A stretch of 64,000 nucleotides of DNA from positions 184,662 to 248,661 of the forward strand of contig NZ_WHOD01000052.1 of the NCBI RefSeq assembly GCF_013141765.1. Direction: 5' to 3'. The notes under the pieces were generated by a model that saw only the letters and a list, made by a program, of their open reading frames with translations, was not told the origin of the DNA and did no database searches. Shown here piece by piece: positions 36,824-45,912 of this stretch (positions within the stretch are counted from its first letter, which is position 1; each line of letters opens with the position of its first letter). The position numbers and the translations under genes were made by a program. Source of the DNA: Paenibacillus foliorum. Lineage in GTDB: Bacteria; Bacillota; Bacilli; Paenibacillales; NBRC-103111.

Positions 36824-37034
36824 TCCTTGTCTCCCCTCGTTATACGTTCGTTTCACAATCAATCATTACATGTCGCCTTTATGCTCATTGCGCAGCTTAA
36901 ACGCTTCGGCAATTATTCTTTCTAATATTATAAAGAAACACATAAACCTCGGATATGGCTAATACTCACTTGTTTTTGTCATTCCTCACCTTTTACGCAA
37001 AAAAGCCTTCTTTCCGCATTTGCAGAAGGAAGGC

Positions 37035-37898
37035 CTATCTCACAATTCTCCACTCATTTAAAAAATCGTGCTCCAATATAATGTCCTTTCCAACCGCATT
37101 AAGTAATGAATCCCGATACTGGGACGGGGATAGACCTACTTGTTTTTTTAAAATTTTACTGAAGTACGGCAGCGTCCATCCTACCTTATCAGCTACTTCA
37201 GATATCGATAGTGACGTAAACTCAAGATATTCCTTGGATTTTTCCAAACGGATGGCTTGCAGAAATTGGATGGGCGTAATACCCGTTTTATCGTAAAATA
37301 TTTTGATCAAATAGTTCCGATTAAAACCAAAATGCTTCGCTAGAAGATCAAGTGTAATTTTTTCGGCAAAGTTTGTTTTCAAATAGTGTACGAGTGGCTC
37401 ATTATCATCTACCGAAGGTAATGCAGCGTAAGGGCTCGCGTGAACGGCAGCTCCGCTCAGCAGCAGGGAAACTAATGTGCTCTTGAAGCCTGCTTCGATC
37501 CGTAAGGGGTGAACGGACACCGGATTTCTCATCTGCTGAAGCGACATTTTATACCACTGCTTGATCTCCGTTAATTCCGTGCCCCTGCATATACAATACG
37601 GTTCAGCAGAGCCTAGGGCCTCCATGATTCTGGAGTCGGACAATCGAAATTTAAAATCCAGAGTTATCGTATCTCTCTTAAATTGAAAGCTGTGTGATAC
37701 CCCACGCAATAACAAATACGCTGAGCCTTCCTTCATCGTGTAATGCTGCTCCCCAATGCATACCTCGCCATCACCAGACAAAATAACAAGCAACTGCTCA
37801 TAATCATTATGCTGATGCGGCTCTACTCGACTGCTTGTTGAATAATCGATACGCGCTGTCCAAAGCAGTTGTAATTGAGAGTCCCTTAATTCACTCAT
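37035..37898 (-). CDS. AraC-family regulator with cupin-type sensor domain
   Basis: The N-terminal cupin-like domain (EPHQHNDYEQLLVILSGDGE, then YLLLRGVSHSFQF) senses a sugar. The C-terminal AraC helix-turn-helix pair starts at about residue 185 (LLAKHFGFNRNYLIKIFYDK, ISEVADKVGWTLPYFSKILK). ATG at 37898 follows a TAGGAGCGGGG site and is preferred to the upstream ATG at 37919. It lies between the alpha/beta hydrolase and GH88 genes on the same strand and probably activates GH88. Confidence 0.9.
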   Translation of the reverse strand: MSELRDSQLQLLWTARIDYSTSSRVEPHQHNDYEQLLVILSGDGEVCIGEQHYTMKEGSAYLLLRGVSHSFQFKRDTITLDFKFRLSDSRIMEALGSAEPYCICRGTELTEIKQWYKMSLQQMRNPVSVHPLRIEAGFKSTLVSLLLSGAAVHASPYAALPSVDDNEPLVHYLKTNFAEKITLDLLAKHFGFNRNYLIKIFYDKTGITPIQFLQAIRLEKSKEYLEFTSLSISEVADKVGWTLPYFSKILKKQVGLSPSQYRDSLLNAVGKDIILEHDFLNEWRIVR

Positions 37899-37977
37899 AT
37901 GCCCCGCTCCTAGGATCATCGTTATACTTGTTTCATAAATTATGTGAATCTATAATATACCACAAGCATGTTTATGA

Positions 37978-38991
37978 TTATGCCAACACATGACGAAACC
38001 ATTCATAAGCGAGCTTACCCGATATTTCATGCTCACCCTCGAATAGATCTAATTCCAAATTATCAACGGCATCCACTAAATGATAAATGTTTTGAAGCTT
38101 CTCATATGCCTCTTTAGTGGCGTGAACGGGGAAAATCGGGTCTCGCGTTCCCGCTTCAATGAGCAAAGGCTTAGGAGCGATCAGACTCAGCAGATCAGGC
38201 ATTTCCGCAACAATTGACAATCCAGGGACGTAATTATCCACACAATGATGCATAGATAAAATACTGGCTTGGAAGGTGTTAGTGAACCCGCTTACAACAG
38301 CGGCAGAAATCCGATCATCTAAGGCGGTAGCAAATGAGCAAACAAGACCTCCACCAGAAATGCCCATACATCCTATACGCTCCGCATCAACATCTTCACG
38401 CGTAAGTATATAGTCCACACAACGCAACGTCTCAAAAACTCGATACCCCGCCATCGTTTGGCCTATTGCCAGGAGAAAGGTAGATAACCTATGGCAGGAG
38501 TTCATTGCCTGGGCGTCCTCTTGGAGCTTACGGTCTCCAAATCCAAACAATTCGGGCGCGATGGTAAGGAAACCTCGATTGACCAGTTCGACGGCAAAAT
38601 TCTTTTGGTACCCTGGATTTCCCGTTTTTTTCGTACCATCGGGGTTTAAACCCACGATATCCTTACTACCGTATCCGTGACCGTGACAGGCGATAACTGC
38701 TCCAAGACGGCCTTTGCTTTCTTTTGGGATAAGGACATAGATGGGCATATAGAGTCGTGGATAGGTCTGAATTTGAATGCGCTGACGGATATACGTTCCG
38801 CAGTCCTCCGATTCAAGCAGAATCGGTGAAAGACTTGGCACCTCAACGGGAAAACCGCCTAGCCGTTCAACCAACTGTTTGCGTAAACGCCCTCTCCACT
38901 CCTCCCATTCCAGCTGCGAGTCCGCACGAAAGCTTTCAACGGGACGCATGCTTTCATATAAATGTTTAAGATACTCATCCGGGTTCCACAC
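37978..38991 (-). CDS. Alpha/beta hydrolase, acetyl-ester-type (Abhydrolase_7-like)
   Basis: In this 337-residue cytoplasmic hydrolase the nucleophile is Ser212 in GCMGISGGG. The acid is probably Asp in EAGTRDPIFPVH and the base His in FEGEHEISG. The oxyanion region is VIACHGHGYG. Relatives include acetyl-xylan-esterase-like and dienelactone-hydrolase-like enzymes found in polysaccharide loci. The start is GTG at 38989-38991 behind TAGGAGGG. It is divergent from the SGNH hydrolase gene at 39228. The ester it cleaves is not predictable. Confidence 0.82.
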   Translation of the reverse strand: MWNPDEYLKHLYESMRPVESFRADSQLEWEEWRGRLRKQLVERLGGFPVEVPSLSPILLESEDCGTYIRQRIQIQTYPRLYMPIYVLIPKESKGRLGAVIACHGHGYGSKDIVGLNPDGTKKTGNPGYQKNFAVELVNRGFLTIAPELFGFGDRKLQEDAQAMNSCHRLSTFLLAIGQTMAGYRVFETLRCVDYILTREDVDAERIGCMGISGGGLVCSFATALDDRISAAVVSGFTNTFQASILSMHHCVDNYVPGLSIVAEMPDLLSLIAPKPLLIEAGTRDPIFPVHATKEAYEKLQNIYHLVDAVDNLELDLFEGEHEISGKLAYEWFRHVLA

Positions 38992-39227
38992 AAAAAATCC
39001 CTCCTACGATTTGTAATCGAATTCATACTTCATATGAACATCCCTTATAACTAGTAGTGTACCTCATGTGCAATCTCTGTGTCCAAGTTATCTAGGTGCT
39101 ATTGATACCTCACAGGTGGGTTCTCATACAAAAAGCTAGAAAGCCACAGCAGGGAACTATCCTAATATATCGAATAAATGATCATATAGAAGCAGAACAC
39201 AAGTTGAGGTGAAAGTAGGGGAGCGGA

Positions 39228-40184
39228 ATGATGGATAATTGGGCGTTCAACCATTTGACAGCCAACAAGACGAAAGACGGATGGAAACCCTTACGGTTCA
39301 CAGAAGATCAGTTGAAAGAACATGATAAACGCGACGTTCATAGTTTACGCAGTCGATGTCCTGCAGGTGTAGGGCTTACCTTTCGGACTGATGCTAACTG
39401 GATTCGTTTATCGTATACGATCATCGATAAGATAAGAGAGTTTGCTTATTTTAATTTATTTGTCGATGGTATTTGGATCTCAAGTGAAGGTTATGAACAG
39501 GTAAACTTAGGCTCACATGTGAGTACTTTTGTATTGCCGGAGTATGAGGGCATGCGCTCGATAGCCATTTATTTGCCGCATACGGCAGATCTTGTGCTTC
39601 ATGATTTGGTGTTTTCCCCAGAGTCTGCAGTGGAATCAATTCCACCCCGGAAGCATCGGATACTCTGCTTGGGGGATTCCATCACACAAGGCTTACATGC
39701 CAAGCACCCTGCCAGTACATACCCTGTACTGATTTCAAATTTCTTGGATATGCAGTTGTTGAATCAAGGCGTGGGTGGAACTATTTTTAATGCAGCATCT
39801 CTGGATATCCATTTACCCTATTTACCGGAACTGATCACTGTTGCTTATGGAGTTAATGATTGGGTACAATGTAACACCATGGCTGAATTTCGTGAAAATT
39901 GCGCGAGCTATATGAAGAAATTAGTTTCCATATTTCCCGCAATACCGATCTTCGTGATAACGCCCATATGGACACAGAACATACACAAGCAACGCGACAC
40001 TGGTTCATTGCCAGACATAAGTAAAGTGATCGTTGAAGAGTGCAGCCCCTTTCCCACTGTACGCATAATTGATGGGCTAACCTTAGTTCCACATCTCCCT
40101 TCTATGTTCAATGATAACGTACATCCCACAGACGAAGCCTTTCTTCATATGGCTATGAATATCCTTAGGAATTTCGGTACTTAG
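39228..40184 (+). CDS. SGNH/GDSL-family hydrolase, probably a carbohydrate esterase
   Basis: The 318 residues have a beta-sandwich-like N-terminal part (about 1-140) and an SGNH domain with LGDSITQG (Ser151), NQGVGG (Gly183), AYGVND (Asn210) and DNVHPTD (Asp296, His299). It has the same overall plan as the enzyme at 25519 but diverges strongly in sequence. A GGGGAG site precedes tandem ATG codons at 39228 and 39231. No signal peptide is seen. It is followed by the secreted GH5-like gene on the same strand. Confidence 0.87.
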   Translation: MMDNWAFNHLTANKTKDGWKPLRFTEDQLKEHDKRDVHSLRSRCPAGVGLTFRTDANWIRLSYTIIDKIREFAYFNLFVDGIWISSEGYEQVNLGSHVSTFVLPEYEGMRSIAIYLPHTADLVLHDLVFSPESAVESIPPRKHRILCLGDSITQGLHAKHPASTYPVLISNFLDMQLLNQGVGGTIFNAASLDIHLPYLPELITVAYGVNDWVQCNTMAEFRENCASYMKKLVSIFPAIPIFVITPIWTQNIHKQRDTGSLPDISKVIVEECSPFPTVRIIDGLTLVPHLPSMFNDNVHPTDEAFLHMAMNILRNFGT

Positions 40185-40339
40185 TTCCGTAATTTCGTTG
40201 GATTTCGCACATTTATCATCGGAATATGAATATACGAGACCGCTTACATAAATTAATATCAAGCTAGGATTGAATTTCTTTTCAGAAAGGAGCACTCGTG
40301 CAAGTGATAACAACTCATTCTATTAAGGAGGAGATTTAA

Positions 40340-41893
40340 ATGAAAAAGATATTAAGCTTATTAACCGTATTATTGGGTTTTTCAGTTATTTTTTCGCTTA
40401 GTGTGTTCGCAGAAGCACCTGGACGGCCACTTGTTGAGGGCATTACCCCTACCAGCACCACGAACAAAACCTTGAAAACAAGCGACCATCAGCTTATTCG
40501 CGCCGGTGTTGGCTGGTATGGAAAATGCTGGCCGAACAGTCCTAATACTGTACTTCTCGAGGACGAGAATTATTGGAAAAGAGCCAAAGCCGCCGGATTG
40601 AATGCGATTCGCGTTACGAACTGGGATGAACGCGGATATGTTAATGATGCTTCTTTAAATGATACAAGTAATTGTACTTATTTGAATGATAACCCCCATG
40701 GTGGTGCTGAATACAATGGAGCTTGGACGATTGATGGAAATTTAAGGCATTTGACTATAATGGTCAACCATGCTGCAAGAAATGGCATGTACGTCATTAT
40801 CACACCAGGTGATGCACCGGGAAGTTATAGCAAACCATATTTAGAAGCATTCTGGACTAAAGCAGCAGCAAAATTCGCAGGTGAAACACATGTTATTTAT
40901 GAAATTACCAACGAGCCGGTCAATTTCAACGCAAACAACTATGACGATGCTACTCATCCTAATACTACCGGAAACCTAGCAGATATTTATAAAATTATGA
41001 GAAAGGCCGCACCAGATACACCTATCCTGAGTCTTACGTTTGCTGTCGCCAAAGAGAGTATGAATCCCGTAGTTACCAGATTTACTCAAAAAGTCAATGA
41101 AGGTACGACTGGTAATGATAGGCCGCTTATTTGGTCAAACAATAAAGATTTGGTTTCCTTCCACACTTATAATACGGATGATATGGTCACTATAAACGCC
41201 CTTAGAGCCGTTTATCCAGTCATGAATACGGAATGGAGCTATTTCGGCGACACTTCAGTTAAAAAAATTGATGGTAAATTGTTTCATGGACAAAATCTAG
41301 AGCAAGCTGATCTACCTGAGCAAGGCGGCGGAATAAGCTGGATAAATTTCCGCGCAGGAAGAGACGATTCCGAGTTTGTTCCAGATTTCTATAAGTTTGT
41401 CAACGATGCTAAATTCAAAAACTACTTTTGGAAACCAAGCTCTCTTATAGATGATTCTTTAAGTGATCTTACCAAAGTACACTTCTCTACTAACATGCAA
41501 ATAACTCCAGCATGCTCGCCAGCCAATTGCAACAATTTTGAAGGAGATGCTTATAGGGCCACACTTATTACTGGTCAAGGTACAGGGTATATCACTTATA
41601 AAGCACCAGGGGTTGGAAAATTTAAAGCTCATATTTATTCCAATAACAATTTCACCACCGGCACCAACCAAACGAGCGGCATCAAATTTTACGTATCCGG
41701 CAACAATGTAGACTGGGAAAATATAAATGTAACGAAATCAACGCCAGTCGCTACAGCAGCTGGTTGGAAAGTAGCCTATTATACCCCTACGGCCCCTTTG
41801 CCTGTCGGTACCGAATATATCAAGGTTGAACTAACCCAAACACCCAACTTTGCTAACCAAATCGCTGATATGCAAATAACTTATTGGCCGTGA
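40340..41893 (+). CDS. Secreted GH5-like glycoside hydrolase with C-terminal beta-sandwich domain
   Basis: This 517-residue protein has a signal peptide (cleavage near residue 24, VFA/EAP). The catalytic (beta/alpha)8 domain spans about 50-385, with acid/base Glu192 in YEITNEP and nucleophile Glu298 in VMNTEWS, both typical of clan GH-A. Residues about 390-517 look like a carbohydrate-binding or jelly-roll domain (YITYKAPGVGKFKAHIYSNN). AAGGAGGAG precedes the start. It is the only clearly secreted polysaccharide-degrading enzyme in the window. Possible substrates include cellulose, mannan and mixed-linkage glucans. Confidence 0.85.
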   Translation: MKKILSLLTVLLGFSVIFSLSVFAEAPGRPLVEGITPTSTTNKTLKTSDHQLIRAGVGWYGKCWPNSPNTVLLEDENYWKRAKAAGLNAIRVTNWDERGYVNDASLNDTSNCTYLNDNPHGGAEYNGAWTIDGNLRHLTIMVNHAARNGMYVIITPGDAPGSYSKPYLEAFWTKAAAKFAGETHVIYEITNEPVNFNANNYDDATHPNTTGNLADIYKIMRKAAPDTPILSLTFAVAKESMNPVVTRFTQKVNEGTTGNDRPLIWSNNKDLVSFHTYNTDDMVTINALRAVYPVMNTEWSYFGDTSVKKIDGKLFHGQNLEQADLPEQGGGISWINFRAGRDDSEFVPDFYKFVNDAKFKNYFWKPSSLIDDSLSDLTKVHFSTNMQITPACSPANCNNFEGDAYRATLITGQGTGYITYKAPGVGKFKAHIYSNNNFTTGTNQTSGIKFYVSGNNVDWENINVTKSTPVATAAGWKVAYYTPTAPLPVGTEYIKVELTQTPNFANQIADMQITYWP

Positions 41894-41939
41894 TCATGTG
41901 GATCAAGGACTGATTATCCATTTCCACTGATATTATAAA

Positions 41940-41970
41940 AAAGAGCTTGAGGTTCAGCCTCAAGTTCTTT
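41940..41970. terminator. Bidirectional terminator between GH5 and the sulfatase remnant
   Basis: Arms 41940-41952 and 41958-41970 pair with one mismatch around a 5-base loop, with A-run and T-run on opposite sides, so it can stop transcription from either direction. It lies about 50 bases past the GH5 stop. It is copied from the sulfatase terminator at 43218-43249. Confidence 0.85.
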
Positions 41971-42018
41971 TTGTATATCGAATTAGGTTCATCCGCAACA
42001 AAGATCGGGTGAAGCAGG

Positions 42019-42192
42019 TCAGATGAACCCGTGGCGAACATATTGCTCCTCAGGAGCTTGGGTTTCCTTCATGGCTTGAATCATTTTCCCCGCCATCTCC
42101 GCTTCTGGTGTAGAATCACTTATAAGCTTTGTTTGAAAATAGCCATTTATACCGTCTTTCTTGGCAAAACCGTGTGCCCCTGCTCCGGTCCA
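42019..42192 (-). pseudogene. Sulfatase C-terminal remnant fused into the AraC gene tail
   Basis: The minus-strand frame ending at 42019 reads EAEMAGKMIQAMKETQAPEE and ends RHGFI, nearly the same as the end of the intact sulfatase at 43297-44766 (MIQAMKEAQAPEEQYARLGFI without its first residue). Upstream the homology continues, in another frame, into the last 14 codons of the AraC gene (GPEQGHTVLPRKTV against GPELGHKALERKTV). The frame change is caused by loss of about 14 bases. It is the leftover of a duplicated sulfatase gene. Confidence 0.85.
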
Positions 42193-43115
42193 CACCATTG
42201 CTGGCGATATTGCGTTGGACTTAAACCGCAAGCCTGCTTATACCAAATGCTAAAGTGTCTTTGATCGTCAAAGCCTATCGACTGCCCTATCTCTCTGATC
42301 GCCTTGTTTGTTGACAACAGTAGCTGCGAAGCATATTCGAATCGTTGCTGCTGTATATATTTCATTGGACTTATCCCCAGTGATTTGCGAAATAACAGCT
42401 GGAACTGGCTCTGGCTTAGAAAGGAATGGTCGGCCAATATCTTAATCGTTAGCTTCTCTGCAAGATGCGTATCGATATAACTGCAAGCGCGATTGATTCG
42501 TTCATCAATAACATTAGGCAGACCATGCATGACAGGTATGACAGGCATGACGTTCTTCATGATGATCTCCAGCCATTCTGAAAGTATCGCGTTAATACGA
42601 AGATTTATTAGCGTTTGATGCACATTCAACATTTTAAATTGCGATTCATCATAAGTGGGGTCATCTGTTGTTATAAACTCATGCAGGAGGGATCTCCCAC
42701 TAACATCCAATTGATACCATAAACGCTGGATTTGTTCCCAATCCTCTGAATCCATAACCGTCGAAACGACAGGAAATCGATACCAATCCAGCAAATTGAA
42801 TGAACCGATTTTAAAATCACAACCAACGACTAAATACTCCATATCCTTGTCACCTGTGATACTTAAATCCGTTCTTTGGCAGTGAGGAGGGATACAAACC
42901 AAGTCTCCCTCTGACAGTTCGTAGGTTATGTTATTGATACTTAGCTCCCTATTCCCTCCAAGAATGATCCAAAAAATGCTATGAGGATTAGAAGGTCTGC
43001 TGACATGCATAAGCTGAGGTGAATATTTGTAATGATCAGACCAACGAAGCTTTACCGATATTTTGTCCATATGATTAGGAAAGTTTAATGATGTAATGTT
43101 AACCACTCCTTTCAC
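42147..43115 (-). CDS. AraC-family regulator with a sulfatase-derived C-terminal tail
   Basis: The 322 residues have an N-terminal cupin-like sensor (FWIILGGNRELSINNITYEL, DLVCIPPHCQRTDLSI) and a C-terminal AraC domain (LADHSFLSQSQFQLLFRKSL, IGQSIGFDDQRHFSIWYKQA, ending SPTQYRQQW). The residues after that, about 16, come from the end of a sulfatase gene copy. The DNA-binding domain itself looks complete, so the protein is probably active. The start is uncertain: GTG at 43115 lacks a good site and ATG at 43070 also does. It lies downstream of the sulfatase operon terminator and may regulate that operon. Confidence 0.88.
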   Translation of the reverse strand: MKGVVNITSLNFPNHMDKISVKLRWSDHYKYSPQLMHVSRPSNPHSIFWIILGGNRELSINNITYELSEGDLVCIPPHCQRTDLSITGDKDMEYLVVGCDFKIGSFNLLDWYRFPVVSTVMDSEDWEQIQRLWYQLDVSGRSLLHEFITTDDPTYDESQFKMLNVHQTLINLRINAILSEWLEIIMKNVMPVIPVMHGLPNVIDERINRACSYIDTHLAEKLTIKILADHSFLSQSQFQLLFRKSLGISPMKYIQQQRFEYASQLLLSTNKAIREIGQSIGFDDQRHFSIWYKQACGLSPTQYRQQWCGPEQGHTVLPRKTV

Positions 43116-43141
43116 GCTTATAGGGCTGTCATTTCGTTAAA

Positions 43142-43490
43142 ATGTGGATCAAGGACTGATTATCCATTTCCACTTTGGTTGAACTTCGCTGAAAACTATC
43201 TTTGCTATCCTTATAAAAAAGAGCTTGAGGTCCAGCCTCAAGTTCTTTTTGTATATCGGATTAGGTTCATCCGCAATAAAGATCGAGTAAAGCAGGTCAG
43301 ATGAACCCGAGGCGAGCATATTGCTCCTCTGGTGCTTGGGCTTCCTTCATGGCTTGAATCATTTTTTTCACCATCTTCGCTTCCAGTACAGAATCTGTTA
43401 GCGGCTTTGTTTGGAAATAGTCATTCTGAATATCGAACAATACCGTCTTTCTTTCCAATGCTTTATGGCCTAATTCCGGCCCACTGCCCC
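43142..43490. repeat. Direct repeat copy B (3' end of the intact sulfatase and its terminator)
   Basis: This is the parent-like copy of the duplication described at 41896-42192. It contains the terminator and the last about 65 codons of the sulfatase at 43297-44766. The two copies flank the AraC gene in the same orientation, so recombination between them would remove it. Confidence 0.9.
43218..43249 (-). terminator. Terminator of the second sulfatase operon
   Basis: Arms 43218-43230 and 43236-43248 pair with one mismatch around TCCAG. On the minus strand it ends in a T-run. It lies about 50 bases beyond the last gene of the operon that begins at 56189. Confidence 0.85.
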
Positions 43491-44766
43491 CAGCAGGGAA
43501 TTTGAATACAGGATAATTCGTATGAGGAAGAAACCTGCCGCTTTCCACTTCGTTCATATCAGGCCTTCTGGTAAAGCTGCGAAAGGCTGTCGGCAATGCC
43601 GTATACAGGTTGCAAGGCTGATTATCCTCTCGCGCTGCTGTACGAAGGTAAGTATACATCCCATCTGTCATATTAATGTCCATACCGAAGTAGCCATACA
43701 AAGCCACATCACGGATTCGATCAGTACGATGCTCTAGCAACTCCATTAGGGTATGGCCTTGAACTTCTTGCGGTATGGAGATGCCGAAATGCTCCAGCAG
43801 CGTAGGCATCAGATCTATATTTTGCGTAATCGCGTCGATCCGCTCTCCTGCTCCGCGGTTATTGGGAAGATGGACCATTAGCGGAAGATGTGCCAATTCG
43901 TTATATACGCTCATCACATTTTTCCCCAGGCAATCATGTTCACCAAGCAGGAAACCATGATCGGTAGTCAAAATAACAAGGGTATCCTCCCATAGGTTAT
44001 GCTGATCCATCTTATCGAGCAGCTTGCCAAACCAACGGTCCACCATCGTTAATGTAGCGGCGTACCGGTTGCGGAGATGCTCCGTCGCTTCAGGTGTCTC
44101 CGGATTCACGCCATAATTGGGCCAGTTATAGCGTGGACCCGTATACGTATCCTTATATAAATCCAAATACTCCTGCGGACAATCGAATGGCTCATGGGGG
44201 TCGAACGGTTCCACCATAAGAAAGAAATCATCCGCGTTATGATTGTTTTCCAGCCAGTCGCAAGCTGCTTGTAAAGTGCGTGGTCCTGGATAATCTTCTT
44301 CATTAACGAGTTTTTGCCGGTTTAATTCATATTGATTGTTAACCCGACCGAGATAAGAAGAAGGCAGCACGGCGGGTTTCACCCTGGACACCCACGGATC
44401 GAATTCTTGTCCCCGATGGAAGTCCCACGTTGTAAACGTCTGGCAATAATTTTCTCCACCAGTTGCGAAATAATGATAATGATCGGTAACGATATGGGAG
44501 AACACCCCATTCTTCGTCAATTGCTCCTGCAAGGTGACATCGAAAGGCTCCAGCCCTCCCCAGCCTCTCTCCAGGAAGCTTAGTCTTCCCGTGAATATAT
44601 CACGTCTTGCCGGCATGCAAGGGAGGGAGCCCGACCAATGGTTGGTAAATACCGCACTCTTATGCGAAAATCGTTCAATATTCGGTGTTTGTACTAAGGT
44701 TTCAGGATTATAAACCGATAACGAATGCCTGTTTAAGGTATCAATCAATACGACAATGGCTTTCAT
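43297..44766 (-). CDS. Sulfatase (cysteine-type, S1 family)
   Basis: In this 489-residue sulfatase the formylglycine motif CMPAR starts at Cys50. The first metal site is VVLIDTLNRHSL and the second is LTTDHGFLLGEHDC. Its start overlaps the stop of the GH43-like gene by four bases (ATGA), with an AAAGGAGG site, so translation is coupled. There is no signal peptide. It is the last gene of the 13-kb operon from 56189. Its 3' end was duplicated beyond the AraC gene. Confidence 0.93.
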   Translation of the reverse strand: MKAIVVLIDTLNRHSLSVYNPETLVQTPNIERFSHKSAVFTNHWSGSLPCMPARRDIFTGRLSFLERGWGGLEPFDVTLQEQLTKNGVFSHIVTDHYHYFATGGENYCQTFTTWDFHRGQEFDPWVSRVKPAVLPSSYLGRVNNQYELNRQKLVNEEDYPGPRTLQAACDWLENNHNADDFFLMVEPFDPHEPFDCPQEYLDLYKDTYTGPRYNWPNYGVNPETPEATEHLRNRYAATLTMVDRWFGKLLDKMDQHNLWEDTLVILTTDHGFLLGEHDCLGKNVMSVYNELAHLPLMVHLPNNRGAGERIDAITQNIDLMPTLLEHFGISIPQEVQGHTLMELLEHRTDRIRDVALYGYFGMDINMTDGMYTYLRTAAREDNQPCNLYTALPTAFRSFTRRPDMNEVESGRFLPHTNYPVFKFPAGGSGPELGHKALERKTVLFDIQNDYFQTKPLTDSVLEAKMVKKMIQAMKEAQAPEEQYARLGFI

Positions 44767-45854
44767 GATTCTCCTCCTTTGCTTAAGGGCAGATTGCTGG
44801 ACGAAGTGTCCAAGGAATCGTGAGACTGCATTAATGGAATAGCTATCGTCCAGGTCTTGGTCGCAGGGTTATCAAGGTCATAGACCCCTCCACAGTTTGC
44901 GGTGGCAGCATAGAAATGGGTAGGAATCCCGTCTTGGATGAGCAGTTGCGGCCTTTCGAGGGAACCTTGAACCGTTTCGGTATGATCATCCCATTGAACT
45001 CTGCGGGAATAAGCCATAGGGGGATTCGAAACCTCCCAATGAACGCCATCCGAGGATGTCGCATGAATACCGGCATGCATTTCACCGCAAATCCCGCCTT
45101 CCATATCCTTCATGATCAGCTGGAACCTTCCATCATGAAACCAGATATAAGGATCTTCCACATGATCCCCCATTTCATCAAACTGAAAGATCGGCTCCTC
45201 TCTCAGTCGCACATAGGGACCGCGATAGTGATCTGCTTTGGCAATGCCAAGCCGCAAACGATCCAATTGATCACCGGTCGATTTGTACACCAGCATCACA
45301 CTTCCATCCGGTAGTACGCATGCCGCAGGATTGGTCGTCATAAGACCGTCCCATTTGCCGGTTCTCGGTTGAAGGATAGGTTCGTCAAATCGTTCCCATG
45401 GTCCTGTAATGGAATGGGAGACTGCTAATCCAACACGCTGATTGCGCCTGGCCTCTGCTGTTTTTTCATTGCCCCATATATCTTGAGAATGTACATCAGG
45501 CATCCCTCCACTGTAGGTCGTTCCGGTATAATACAGCAAATAAGTATCTCCGCTTTTGTGAATGGTAGGGTTATGCGTCATCATCCCATCCCAGAAGTCA
45601 GGACCCCGTGACGGGAGGATCACCTCTGCGAATTCAAAAGGGCCCTCTGGCGTATCTGAAACCGCACGCACGATTTCGGAATTGGTCACCCAGTAAGGCC
45701 AGAAGCTTACCTCCATCGACCATCTGGATGCGAACATATGATATTTGCCATCCTCACCTTGAATGACGGAGCCGCACCAAATCCAGTAGTTATCCATTTC
45801 AAATCCCCCACCGACTGGGGCTGGCTGCATATTTTTAATAAAAGATTCCTTCAT
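44763..45854 (-). CDS. GH43-like five-bladed beta-propeller glycoside hydrolase
   Basis: This 363-residue protein shows the repeating pattern of clan GH-F/GH-J-type propellers: DNYWIWCGSVIQGEDGKYHM, DGMMTHNPTIHKSGDTYLLY, LMTTNPAACVLPDGSVMLVY and HVEDPYIWFHDGRFQLIMKD, each a blade with an acidic residue near the inner strand. No signal peptide is visible, so it is cytoplasmic. It lies between two sulfatase genes and overlaps the downstream one. It may cleave a terminal sugar from desulfated oligosaccharides. The exact family and substrate are not certain. Confidence 0.75.
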   Translation of the reverse strand: MKESFIKNMQPAPVGGGFEMDNYWIWCGSVIQGEDGKYHMFASRWSMEVSFWPYWVTNSEIVRAVSDTPEGPFEFAEVILPSRGPDFWDGMMTHNPTIHKSGDTYLLYYTGTTYSGGMPDVHSQDIWGNEKTAEARRNQRVGLAVSHSITGPWERFDEPILQPRTGKWDGLMTTNPAACVLPDGSVMLVYKSTGDQLDRLRLGIAKADHYRGPYVRLREEPIFQFDEMGDHVEDPYIWFHDGRFQLIMKDMEGGICGEMHAGIHATSSDGVHWEVSNPPMAYSRRVQWDDHTETVQGSLERPQLLIQDGIPTHFYAATANCGGVYDLDNPATKTWTIAIPLMQSHDSLDTSSSNLPLSKGGES

Positions 45855-45912
45855 CGTTCAACTCTCCCTTCTGCTATTTCGTTATCCCCAATCAAAGGGC
45901 AGACTGCAACGC

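Larger units (their letters stand above)
41896..42192. repeat. Direct repeat copy A (duplicated sulfatase 3' end)
   Basis: From ATGTGGATCAAGGACTGA onward this segment repeats 43142-43490 with scattered substitutions. It includes the same stem-loop, the AGGTTCATCCGCAA stretch and the last codons of a sulfatase gene. Copy B has about 37 extra bases before the stem-loop, and copy A has a deletion of about 14 bases inside the coding tail. Confidence 0.9.
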
